Shown here one piece after another: positions 26,001 to 36,033 of a stretch of 64,000 nt of DNA. The notes below the pieces were generated by a model, which did not search any database, was not told where the DNA came from, and saw nothing but the letters and a program-made list of their open reading frames with translations. This DNA comes from Branchiostoma floridae. Lineage: Eukaryota; Chordata; Leptocardii; Amphioxiformes; Branchiostomatidae. Location of the stretch: the NCBI RefSeq assembly GCF_000003815.2, contig NC_049989.1, forward strand, positions 16,092,522 to 16,156,521, read 5' to 3'. The stretch's first letter is position 1. Every line of letters starts with the position of its first letter. A program made the position numbers and the translations under genes.

Positions 26001-29000
26001 AAAAAACTTATCAGTTACGTTTCTGATGAGAGTGGATGTAACGCTAGTTCACCTTTACTCGTGGGGTAACCTATATCCGTTATACGGTATCAAATCAACG
26101 GACGTTTCAAATTGAAACCACCGTCTGTCAACTTGCTATCCCCAAATATCTTGTTTTTTTATAGACAACGGATATAGGTTAACCCGCGAATAAAGATGTA
26201 CTAGCGTTACCCGAAATGTTTTTTTACAGCAATTAGATTATTTTACCTTATTTTGACATTATCTAGACGACAGAGATTCCTGTGCATCCGAGGATTCGTT
26301 CGTCAGACAGGATGTTAGATGAAGGTCCTGTTTTGAGGAGAGCCACACCTCAAGCATGTTGAAGAACCCACCACACTTATTGAAAAGAATATAAGAATAT
26401 GGTCCTTTCCGGTGTGAATAGTGAACATATACAGTCCAATTGAGGTCCCCCATTGTTGACGCCAATTGGCAGACCCTTGCGATTTAGCCCCGCTTATTGT
26501 AAATATGCAATTCAACCCCTGCCTGCAAGGAGAGAGTAGTCAGCCCACTCAATGATAATAAAAGTAAGTACAATATTCAATGTTTATTCTTCTATTTACT
26601 CCTTCCATAGCACTAGAAAAAGAGCCTCTAGTGCGATTTTCCCAAGAAAATCCAGTGCGATTTTTCCGAGAAAATTGAAAAATCCCTGTCCTTGGTGCTG
26701 ATTTGGTTATTATTAGTTACACTGGGTCGTTATGTCACTTTCCATCCACCAATCACTTCAAAACTTCTTTCTGTAGGTTTTCGACAACTAAACGAAAGAG
26801 TAGATGACTCTTAGCAGTGTTCCTTATTCCAAATGTGATTTTCCAAGAAAACGGAGAAATCCCTGTCCTTGGTGCTGATTTTGGTGATTAGTTATACTGG
26901 GTCGTTTTGTAAAACTTTAATTGCCAACTACCAATCACTTCAAATCTTCTTTCTGTAGGTCTTCAGCAACTAAACGAAAGAGTAGATGACTCTTAGCAGT
27001 GTTCCTTATTCCTAATGCGATTTCCGAAGAAAACGGAGAAATCCCTGTCCCTGGTGCTGATTTGGTTATTAGTTATACCGGGTCGTTTTGTAATTTGAAT
27101 TTGAACTTGAATTGCCATCCGCCAGTCACTTCAAATCTTATTTCTGTTAGTTTTCGACAACTGAAAGAAAGAGTAGATGACTCTTAGCAGTGAAGCTTCT
27201 CAAGAAAATGGACCCTGTCCTTGGTGCTGATTTGGGTATTAGTTATACTGGGTTGTTTTGTAAAATTTTAATTGCCATCCACCAATCACTACAAATCTTC
27301 TTCCTGTGTGTTTTCGAAGTAGAAAAAAGAGAAGATGACTCCTAGCAGTGTCCCTCATTCCTACATTTCCCCAGCCACCCCCAATTTACCTGTGGTCTCT
27401 TCCAAACGATCCTAGGGTCGATGTTCTGCTGGCTGTAGAAGAGGGAGGCCGGTCTGGCAGGAAAGTCCGGGTCGGAGTACAGCGCACCCGGCCCCATGGC
27501 GAGGATCTGACTCTTCATCCGCTTGTAGTTCTTAGTAGCGTAGGAAACATGGAAGTACCAGGGAGCAAGGACAGGGGACAGGCGATAGAATTTAAATGTA
27601 AAAGCGAGACAGCTACGAATGGAAAGAATCAGTATAGTGTGTTATGAGAGGGCAAGATTTCTAAGAGAGAAAATGCAGAAGGGAAGCTAAAAAGATGGGA
27701 AAATATGACGATGGTATTAGTAAGTAAATAACAAACATTTGTCACAATAAACTTCAAGTAACAGTGGGTTTGAAGATATGAAATCGTTTTACGAAAGTTT
27801 GCTTTCATTCATGCTCTTACTATTGTGAAATGTCTCAATAAAAATGGGACTTGGCTAACAAAGTGTTCAGGACTATTAGACAAACACGGCATGCGTACGT
27901 ATTGCCATGGGGACGTTTAAGGACAACATATAATGACAATTGGACACGACTGCAAATGTAGATGGTTTAACTCACCACCTGAAACCAAAAACGAAGTTAC
28001 GGTGAGGCGCAGAAAAGCAGGAACATGTCTACTCTCTACTCGTATTTGCTCTGAACACAGTGTACATTTACGTTTGTTTTTCATCTACCCGAGAGACAGA
28101 AGATGATAGAATGACACAGCAAAAAATCCAGGAAAAGCGGCCTGCTGGCCGATTTGAGCTTCTCATGAATAAGTAAAGGTTCAAACAAACAAATTGCATC
28201 ATAAAGTATAAAGTAGTTTAGGGTAAAGAACGTTTATTGCATAACCTATAGGTCTTGCTGTCGGTGAGTAGCATACTACTTAGGTATTTTTACGGAAATG
28301 TAGAATGAATACCTTTATTGTGCATTTTTTTCAGCCTAGCTAAGTACAGATCATAACAAAGACAAAACATAGATGTAAAAGGATCACAGATCTAGTCTTG
28401 CGTATAGATGTGGCTTCTCCTTGCTTCATAGTAATGTAGGATTGCATGGGCTTAGCTATATAAAGTCGGTTAGTCATAATAAAGCGTGTTCCAAAGCAGT
28501 GTGCCTAAAGTGCGAAATGGAACAAAAAGTACCGAAAAGGAAAGTTCCGAAAGCGCAACAAGGAACGAAATGGAATGAAGTATGAAGAGAAATGAAATCG
28601 ATGGAAATGTAAGGAAACGGTCCCGTGAGCGTCCTTTTCACTCCTTTTCTTTCCTTTTCGTACTTTCGGTAGACTCTTCCAAAATGTGGGCTAAGGGGAC
28701 TTACCGTGACCCCCAAGTCGTCCTCATCAGCCAGGTCGTCCCTGGGTTGTGTCTCCTCCTGCTCCGGCGCCTCGGGAGGTTTGGGCGCCAGTTTCTCCTT
28801 CTCTTTCCACTTCAGCAGCCCGTCATCCGCCTCGTCTACAATCCCGCTGTCTCTGCTGATGGTAGACCTGTGCAAAAGGAAGTTGAAAACTAGGATATAG
28901 GAGAATTCTTGCGCACAACCAGGTACAGGGTAGACACCGAAACGTCAGCAAGTAGGTTTAACCTGGTTGTGTACATGAATTCTCCTATATCCTATATTCT

Positions 29001-30039
29001 ACCAACCTATGAAACTGTTTTCGGAAAGTTGAAAACTAGATATCAAAACCGGAAGATCCGCTACAGTACCATTACAAACCACTAGGGCCCCCAAATCTGC
29101 TCATCTTGAGGTCTCAGCAAGACCTACCCACAACCCAAGTATTAAGAATATCCACCAAGGCACTCATAAGTTATAATAATCAGACACACGTATGCACACA
29201 CACACGCGAACGCAGTCAAAATCACAACCAAGCTTCTTGGCAAAGGTAATAGAATAAGGAAACTTGGTAAACAAACGTAAATAGACGATGTGATGGTACT
29301 TTTTTTGTATTTGTCGCCATGCCCATTTGTTCCTGTCTTCCTTTCCTGCTAGATAGTTTCTTCCCAAATGAACTAATGTAGTTTTTCAGTCCTTTATCAT
29401 CCATCTATCACACCTTCTCTGCCTTATCGATATCGCCCTTTTATGTTTTCTGCGTCTCTTTCAATATGCTGTTTTTGCCGAGTTCTTATCATTCATGCGC
29501 TCTACTTGTCATTTTTGTTCTTTCACTCCTTAACTCACTCTCTTACCCGTTCCTTCCCTTTTTACTATCCTTAATAAAGAAAAAAAACGTTTCTGCAAAA
29601 CTTACCCTGTTCTTCCCCTTTGAGGATGTAGCTTCTTGTCATCCCATGCAGGCCCCTGGATTTTATGCAGTTGACGCCTGGGCTGTGGTTTCGGTTGAGG
29701 CTGAGGCTCGGCTGGCTGTAGGCGAAGTTGTGGGCGCGGCTCCAGTCGTGGCTTCGGCTTCGGGCCGATGTTGAGTTCGGGAAAGTCCGGGAAATCGTCG
29801 TCGGCGTCTCCGTCCAGGTGGATGATCTCCTCCTTGACCACCCGGCCGAACGGATCCTTGTATCGTTTGATGAGGATTCGGCGGGTGGTTCCGGCTCCGA
29901 CTTCGGGTGGGGCGCCATCATCGTCTGTGCTGCGCACTACTTCCGTGCTGTAACAGATCCCCATCTTGGAGGAGGAGGATGTTGTTGTTGTGAGAGGGGC
30001 GTAACCAAACACCCCGTCAGTCACAGACGACATAGACAC
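17024..30039 (-). CDS. Calpain cysteine protease without EF-hand domain (13 exons, 711 aa)
   Basis: Exons in gene order: 30039-29606, 28867-28705, 27530-27390, 25981-25844, 25154-24943, 24288-24120, 23433-23350, 22618-22530, 21224-21147, 20584-20493, 19225-19100, 18028-17892, 17296-17024 (TAG). All introns are GT-AG and in phase; total 2136 nt. Calpains are Ca2+-dependent cytosolic cysteine proteases making limited cuts. Residues 1-199 are a low-complexity Ser/Thr, Pro/Gln, then acidic leader. The protease cores follow, with Cys274 (GMLGDCWFL), His438 (GGHAYSIT) and Asn462 (RIRNPWGDG); His-Asn spacing is 24, as in m-calpain. One C2-like domain III follows, with SAGGCRNN, an acidic loop (DEWDPEIDPPED) and INLREV...VIVPSTF. 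The protein stops 20-odd residues later, with no penta-EF-hand domain. A second Met at residue 26 (ATG at 29964) begins MGICYS. Several introns carry junction-spanning arrays. Confidence 0.92.
17520..17747. mobile_element. TIR element, about 228 bp, in calpain intron 12
   Basis: The left end TTAGGCCATGCCAATTAATA and the right end AAATTGGCATGGCCTTA are inverted, with inner matches GGTTCTTGGATT / AATCCGAGAACC. Related in layout to the element at 57543-57890. It lies between the last two exons. Confidence 0.7.
18629..19099 (-). repeat. Exon-end/donor minisatellite after calpain exon 11 (nine extra copies)
   Basis: In gene sense each unit holds the last 37 nt of exon 11 (coding TNPQFALRILEP) plus the start of the intron (GTAATACATGTGT). 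Six units are 50 bp (starting 18797, 18847, 18897, 18947, 18997, 19047) and three are 56 bp (18629, 18685, 18741) with a 6-bp insertion in the intronic part. The true exon end is at 19100. Ten near-identical 5' splice sites therefore lie in a row; the distal one reads CAG/GTAAAT. Neither unit length is a multiple of 3, so read-through would shift frame. Confidence 0.95.
20925..21085 (-). mobile_element. tRNA-derived SINE, antisense
   Basis: Contains the reverse complement of a B box (GATTCAAACCC) and of the shared SINE body (GTAAAGTGCCTTCCCCAAAGG). Sense direction is the same as the host calpain gene. In intron 9. Confidence 0.6.
22735..23349 (-). repeat. 206-bp tandem triplication carrying the donor of calpain exon 7
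   Basis: Three copies (22735-22940, 22941-23147, 23148-23349) of a 202-207-bp unit. In gene sense each starts at the splice junction (ACATT/GTAAGTTTG then a G run), so two extra donors identical over about 10 nt lie near 22935 and 23142 besides the true one at 23349. The exonic contribution is only about 5 nt. Copies differ by scattered substitutions and by the length of the C/G homopolymer. Confidence 0.9.
23590..23745 (+). mobile_element. Probable SINE fragment
   Basis: B-box-like GGGTTTGATTCCT followed by CTTTCCTCACTTCAACCAGGTG and AAAAATGGGTGCCT, the body shared with the copies at 6.7 and 59.5 kb. The A-box half is poorly preserved. Confidence 0.5.
23794..24090. repeat. 19-bp minisatellite, about 15 copies, near the donor of calpain exon 6
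   Basis: Unit GGCTATGGGACTACAAAAA. In gene sense every unit reads CCTTTTTGTAG, a pyrimidine tract plus AG resembling a 3' splice site. The array starts about 30 bp into the intron after exon 6. All three plus-strand frames are open through it because 19 is 1 mod 3; those ORFs are artefacts. Confidence 0.93.
24752..24880 (-). repeat. 24-bp in-frame repeat copying the end and donor of calpain exon 5
   Basis: Exon 5 ends with codons for ALVEKAYAK split by a GTAAGC donor at 24942. About 60 bp downstream, five units of 24 nt code ILMEKVYV, then ALVENVYV three times, then ALVEKLYAK, ending in the same GCCAA/GTAAGC donor at about 24755. The array is thus an expanded, diverged copy of the exon end with its splice site. 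It stays open for at least 45 codons from about 24895 in the calpain frame. Confidence 0.9.
26039..26212. mobile_element. MITE family A, copy 2 (calpain intron 3)
   Basis: Left TAACGCTAGTTCACCTTTA and GGTAACCTATATCCGTTAT, right ACAACGGATATAGGTTAAC and CTAGCGTTAC. No ORF. Confidence 0.8.
26630..27365. repeat. About 180-bp tandem repeat, 4 copies, near the donor of calpain exon 3
   Basis: Four copies with successive landmarks (CTGTAGGTTTTCGAC and variants) at about 26771, 26953, 27144 and 27304, each followed by AGAGTAGATGACTC and CTTAGCAGTG. It starts about 25 bp after the exon 3 donor (27389) and fills the 5' half of the intron. No exon bases are duplicated in the part I could align. Confidence 0.88.
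29962..29964 (-). other. Alternative calpain start codon opening an MGICYS N-terminus
   Basis: Internal Met26 of the long frame. Context AAGATGG (A at -3, G at +4) is a strong Kozak match, whereas the upstream ATG at 30039 follows GTCT and is weaker. Translation from here would give 686 aa beginning Met-Gly-Ile-Cys-Tyr-Ser, which fits N-myristoylation of Gly2 (small residue at position 6) with palmitoylatable Cys4. Confidence 0.55.
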
Positions 30040-30368
30040 ATCTGTTAGCGCCCCATTAAAGACAGTATTGGGGTGTGGACGTGTAACGTATTACATATCA
30101 GTTTACGGCACACGATACATACTTAGTGGTGGTGATTTGGCATGCATTACTAAAGACTCAAGTCATTTTCAAACCACTTTATAAAAACTAGGCTAAACTA
30201 CATACTACAACTTACAGTGTCTTTACTCATTGCAAGGCCTATCTATAACTCCAGTTGAGATTGGCAAGTCACTACCCAAGTCAGTCTTCGTTCGTTATGT
30301 TTGACAGTCCAAAGGAAGAAGTGAATAAACTTGTTACGAACGTTGCTGAATGTTACTCTAAGAAGTGT

Positions 30369-30568
30369 GACGCTACTTCACCTATATCCGTGGGGTAACC
30401 TATATCCGTTGTTTTAAAACAGATAAGTTATGGATATCAAGTCGACGGACGGTAATTCAAACTGCCTTTCTGGCAGTTTGAAACCACCGGCCGTCGACTT
30501 CATATTCATACTTTTTAAAAACGATGGACATAGGGTACCCCGCGGATAAAGGTGAACTAACGTTACAT
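30369..30568. mobile_element. MITE family A, copy 3
   Basis: Left GGTAACCTATATCCGTTGTT, right GGTGAACTAACGTTAC, with a second inner inverted pair GTCGACGGACGGT / ACCGGCCGTCGAC. No ORF. Confidence 0.82.
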
Positions 30569-30673
30569 TACAAAGTTGAAAGAAACCATGCTAGTTATGC
30601 TAGAATGTGCGCATTTTAGATGTAGTTGCAGTTTGACAATGCCATACAAGCAAGCTCGTGCGACATCTGTTTT

Positions 30674-30856
30674 ATACCCCCCTCACATTAAGCGAAAATC
30701 GATCGGACAACGAGTCTGCGAGCTCTAAATTACAAGGAGGCATGACCCTACTGGCGACGAAGAGTTCCTCCCTTCCCGTCAGGGTCATGCCTCCTCGTAA
30801 TTTAGAGCTCGCAGACTCGTTGTCCGAACGATTTTCGCTTAATGTGAGGGGGTATT
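30674..30856. mobile_element. Foldback element, family C, about 180 bp
   Basis: Near-perfect palindrome with arms of about 75 bp: ATACCCCCCTCACATTAAGC on the left, GCTTAATGTGAGGGGGTAT on the right, and inner GAGGCATGACCCT / AGGGTCATGCCTC. The ends match the larger element at 44568-45361. Confidence 0.9.
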
Positions 30857-31972
30857 ATAGAGACCATTTGCAGGTGGAATGCTGTCACGCGAAAAGCAGT
30901 TAGTAGCAAAGTGTGGTCAATAAAGAAGCAACTTCCGGGCAAAATGCATAACACACATCCACGTGTTAGTCGCTGAAAGGCCTGTATTTGCGCCGCTGCT
31001 TGGTGTTTGAATACGCCCCTCGTTTGACAGAGAGAGGGCAGCACAGACAGTGATGGCTTTGGGATGGTCGCTGTGAAAGCTTTCCGTTATGTTCGGTTAG
31101 CGCCACTTCGAGGGAAGCGTAAGGATTTGTATCACTTCAGTCCACGGAGAGGTTGTAAACCTGAGAATGTTTTTTGTTTTGTTTCAGCAATGCAATGAAG
31201 TTTTATCAAGATAAAACCTCATTGGTTTCTGTAACCTTTGAAATCAATTTTTACTCGCTAAATATTATGGGATACCAAGGCGCTTTCATTAGATGAAAGC
31301 TCCTTGGCTGGATATTTACTAGTTGCGGAATCCCAAGATACCCCGCGAAGATTACTTTGAATTTCAACGTTCCGGTTGTTATTTCCTCATATTCAGTTTT
31401 ATTTATCTTGGCATGGCATGTAATTGAATAGACATATGAAAGAAGTCGAACAAAAGAACAGATCAAACGTAACCTTCCGTACACTGTTTAGGACTGAAGT
31501 GGCACATACCGGACTTCAAACTCGAGTAAATGCTACATTGTAGAGCTAGCCGAACATAGCGGGAATGTGGAAATATACGCATATATGAATGCAGTACACT
31601 CAGGTGTAAGAGATAGGCATGTGGAAGAGAAGAAAGCTTGAGTATATCAGGCGATGCCGATGATAGAGCAGAAACGATGAATGCAAACCTGATTCAACAA
31701 AAAAAGGAAGAGAAGCGTAAAAACGAAACATCTGCGTTGTGCATGTCCTCTGTTCAAGTTGCTTAATCTTTCTAGTATTATGATTGAGGAAGCAAAATCA
31801 TACCCTATGAGCGACAGTAGAATTGGATGTTGTTCTGATGGTAGTTCAAAACACTTACATGTATATCTGAAACTTTGACATCTACAATTGATGACAATAT
31901 CTTGTATTTATTGTCGCATGATGAAAGTGCTAGGCTCTTGTACGTAAAAACGGGAGGAGAAATAAAACATGT

Positions 31973-32189
31973 AATGCTAGTTCACCTTTGTCCGCGGGGT
32001 AACCTATATCTGCTGTTTAAAAAACAGGTTATCTAGGGATATCAAGTCGACGGAAGGTGGTTTTAAACTGCAATATTTTAAAAACAAATTTTGAAACCTC
32101 TATCCGTCGACTCGATACTTCTAGTACACCCCGTTGTTTAAAACAACGGATATAGGTTACCTCGCAGATAAAGGTGAACTAAGCGTTAT
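31973..32189. mobile_element. MITE family A, copy 4
   Basis: Left AATGCTAGTTCACCTTTGTC, right AACGGATATAGGTTACC and AAAGGTGAACTAAGCGTTA, with inner GTCGACGGA / TCCGTCGAC. No ORF. Confidence 0.82.
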
Positions 32190-32794
32190 CTTCTGATCAA
32201 TTACTGTGAACTTGACTAACATATGAACAAAAACTATTTTGATAGTACCTTGTGGGGTAGAAACTCTGCGTCACTCGGTCTTGAAAATTAATCAATATCT
32301 GTGTAACAAACAATACAAAGGATCAATTTGTCTGCGAGAGAAAAACACGTGGTGATATATATGCTGTGCAGGTTCCATTATTGATAACATCAATCTATTA
32401 TTTTGCTTTGTTCATTCTAATACATGCTACGGTTTTCTCTACTTTTTTTCTACAAAGTATTGAACTCCTTTGTCGAACTCCATCGTGCGAAAACAAGAGC
32501 TCACGTGACCCAGTTCGGCCAATCACGTTGCAGCACCCTTTCCCAATGTCAACCCGGTTGCCGAGGCCAATGACCCCGTGACTGCCCGCTGTGTTGTTGA
32601 CATGAATCTCGAGTTTATGTACGGTCAACAACCCTGATATACATTTAGGGATCGCAACAATGATCAACAACATTCCCAGGTTCGTTCAAACCCATGTAAT
32701 ATGTGGCTAGTGGCACGTTGGGTGGCATTTACTTGCTGTTTTAGGTGCAGGTTGTATCTCTTAGGGGGTATGTTGTAGCTTACCCTTTACCAGG

Positions 32795-32985
32795 CTCCCC
32801 AAGTTGCTGGAAAAATAGTAGAAATTGACGAAATAGACAGAAAACACACCAGAGGAGTTGGTTGGCCGAGGAGTACAGTTTACAACCTAAATGCGGCCAA
32901 CCAACTCCTCTCTTGTGTTTTCTGTCTATTTGACCAATTTCTACTATTTTGCTAGCGACCTGGGGAGCCTGGTAGAGGCTAAGTG
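32795..32985. mobile_element. Foldback element, family D
   Basis: Palindrome with arms of about 80 bp: CCAGGCTCCCCAAGTTGCTG on the left, GACCTGGGGAGCCTGG on the right, and inner GGAGTTGGTTGGCCG / CGGCCAACCAACTCC. Diverged relatives at 41265-41420 and 42270-42430 share the AATAGTAGAAATTGAC arm block. Confidence 0.85.
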
Positions 32986-33520
32986 TTGCTAGCCTTTCCC
33001 CTTTAACGTGCTCAACGCATCGAACTTATCGAACACGGGACCCTAATTTTGCACGATCCTTTCCGAAAGACGGGTGCAGCCCCAACCGATGTTTCCTTCC
33101 CAAAGATTGAACCAGGTACCATCTAACTGGAACCAAGAGAACTGTGAGGTTGTTACCAGTTAGGCTACAGGGACATACCCACTCCAAGGTTACTATAGAT
33201 AATACTCATACATACCCAAACGTTTGTTTCTTTTTTGCCGTTGATGGTACTGTGCAATAACCAAACAAATGTTTTAAGGAAACAAATTTGAATTTCAGTA
33301 AGGAATTTTTTATTTGAGTACGAACCACAAAACCACAAGATATTTTTTTTTACCCTTAGAAATACCGTAATCCGAATCAATATGGGTAAAGTCATGTACG
33401 AAAGATGCTAAACATCCGCCATGATCATTACATCCATATATAAAATTCCGCCATATTTGTTTTGGCTAATAACACACAGCATCTATGAAGAAGTAGATAG
33501 CGATAGCTCTGTATGACACG

Positions 33521-33745
33521 GATTCTAAAACGTACAAGTAGTCTAGTCTTGCTAACAAATTGCATACAGCTGTTTTGAATGTGAAAGAACTACCCTTTAC
33601 TTGAGAAGAGTCACTGGTGTTATGTCGTCGTTCAATAAAACGTACTAGTAGTTTAGCCTTGCTAACAAATTACGTACAGCTGTTTTGAAAGTGAAAGAAA
33701 TATCCTTTACTTCAAAAGAGTCACTGGTGTTATGTCGTCGTTCAA
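33521..33745. repeat. Two-copy tandem repeat, about 110-120 bp
   Basis: Two copies sharing TTGCTAACAAATT, GTACAGCTGTTTTGAA and GTCACTGGTGTTATGTCGTC. No coding function seen. Confidence 0.8.
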
Positions 33746-35690
33746 AATACCCCATGGCAAGTTGAAGAGTTCAGACACATTGTATTTCGATGATCTTGGT
33801 CACTTCTCTCTGAGTCATAAACGTTTTCGATATCATTTTGATATTCAGAGCTATCTTTACATTGAATATGTCTCATCTGAATTATATGCTTCCAAAGAGA
33901 AGCTTTTTGTCATGTATCTAATTTTGTAGAACGCGCAAAATTGCAATTTGATGCTTGTTTGTCTGCGCTAGGTGTTTATTTTCATCTACAAAATGGGGTT
34001 TATTAGGTACGTAATCTAGGTTGAAACATTCGTGACCCACTTTTTACGTTGAATATCAATGCATTGTCATATACGACTTTTTGCTGTGTTCGTATCAAAA
34101 GTGTAATGATGATTGCTAGTGTATAAACGTATAATTGAAGAAAATAAATTTATCGAAAGTTTCCGCTTCAGATTTTGCTCGTGTCTTCAATCCATCATTT
34201 AAAGCGTATAAGACCAACATTTCCCATCAACTTTTGGTCCTAATGCTTAGTGTAACGTGACTCATTGGTAATCGGAAAAGTGGTCAATTATGCGTAAAGT
34301 TCATATAGAAATTTTAAAATCACTTTTGTGTAACTAGGATATTGACATTTAGTGTGGTTTAGCATAACACTTTACAGTTTTAAACTTCATGCGAACCGAA
34401 ATATGATATTTCATATCTCTATACCCCATATACGAACAACTGGGTCGTCTTTCCGCGCTGCCATATGGGCGTATAGACGATAAGAAGTTGATAACAGCAG
34501 CCGCGAATGCCATTAAAATGTTTATATCTGCTAGTATGCGGGAACATATGTATGCCCCTCCCTCTACATGTTTCAACAGCTATATATACGTACTAAGTGT
34601 ATGTCATTGCAAATCCTGTGGGGCTATAAAGCGTAACCATACCTTCTGTCGTCTGCAGACAGACGGGTGTCCTTAACATCCGACCTTGACAGCTTTGGTA
34701 ATGCTGGTGTATTCCAGGGAGTCTTGCAGAGGCGACGGGACGGCTTACTAGCGGTTTTGACGCAGATTTAAGCAAGAGGAAAACAGGGGGCGGATGACAT
34801 ATACACCTCGGCCGATAGGGAATGGGAGCAATGTGAGCTATATTTAGGTTGGGAGGGGGGTTCGGGCAATGGGACTGTCTTGCGCACTGAGGAATAGATG
34901 TATCTGGAAGCCAGAATGTATTCTATCATACACTATAACACAAGTTAGGAAACTGATGGGGTAACTTTTAAACACATTGATCAAGTGAGCACTACTACTG
35001 AGTAAATCTCAAAAACCACGGGAGCCCCCTATCGGTTTATTCAGGAAAGTCATCCATTGAGAAATTATGACAGCTGCGTTCACTGACGCATCAAAAGGTC
35101 AAACTATATGATATGATATCTTATATCACGTATCATAACGTCACTGTCTTATAACAGTCATAATAGTGGTAGTATCAAATTTTGCAGTCTGTACTATCAA
35201 GTACATTCATGATATCTGATGACATCAACTAACTATGACGTATGTTGGAAGTTCTATCATTCTATGTAAGTTCGTTTACTCATGTTTTAAGAGGAGGGGC
35301 GAAGCTTGTAGAAAATAGTTAGGATATATCATTGTTTATCTGTTGTTATTAACTTTATATCAAACTTAATGCATTTAGCCCCATTGGGGCATGAACATGC
35401 AATAAACATCATTGTCATTGTCATTCATTCTTTATTGCCCCCCCCCCCCCATACACAGATACTTAAAAACGATGGATACAGTTTTTGCCCATGCATATTC
35501 GGACATGTTACTTTCAAAGATTCATAATTTTTTCAACGTCAAAGAATATACGTATATACTATAGATGCATCTAAGTGCGGTGAATGTGGAAGTATAAACG
35601 TAGTGTTTGCGGTAGTTTTGAGCTTACGTTAGCGTTATAGCCACATATCGCTACAGCAATGGAAACATTAGTTTTTAGTCCCGATTGACA

Positions 35691-36033
35691 CTAGTTCGTA
35701 CTACAATACTGAAGAGACAACAACAAAACGCGGTGGTTTTGAGTCTCGCGGGCTTCAATGCATTTACAGTATGTCGCAAGACACTGCTAATACCCGGTTG
35801 GTACTAGTTCGTACTACAATACTGAAGAGACAATAAAAAATCGCGGTGGTTTTGAGTCTCGCGAACTTCAATGCATTTACAGTATGTCGCAAGACACTGC
35901 TAATACCCGGTTGGTACTAGTTCGTACTACAATACTGAAGAGACAACAACAAAACGCGGTGGCTAAGTTTCGTAAACAAAAAATGTATTTCAAGCATGTC
36001 ACAAGACACTGTTAAAACCCGGTTTGTACTAGT
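35691..36033. repeat. 113-bp tandem array, three copies, abutting the stop codon of the next gene
   Basis: Copies start at 35691, 35804 and 35917 with CTAGTTCGTACTACAATACT; a fourth partial start at 36029 overlaps the stop codon region of the gene at 36034-37831. In gene sense the array begins exactly with TGAACTAGTAC. Confidence 0.85.

Larger units (their letters stand above)
30040..36033. other. Intergenic region upstream of the calpain gene
   Basis: No coding exon recognised. It holds the calpain promoter, MITE copies (30369-30568, 31973-32189), foldback elements (30674-30856, 32795-32985), a two-copy 121-bp repeat (33521-33745) and a 113-bp tandem array (35691-36033). The AATAAA-type tail near 35400 looks like a retroelement 3' end. 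Confidence 0.6.
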
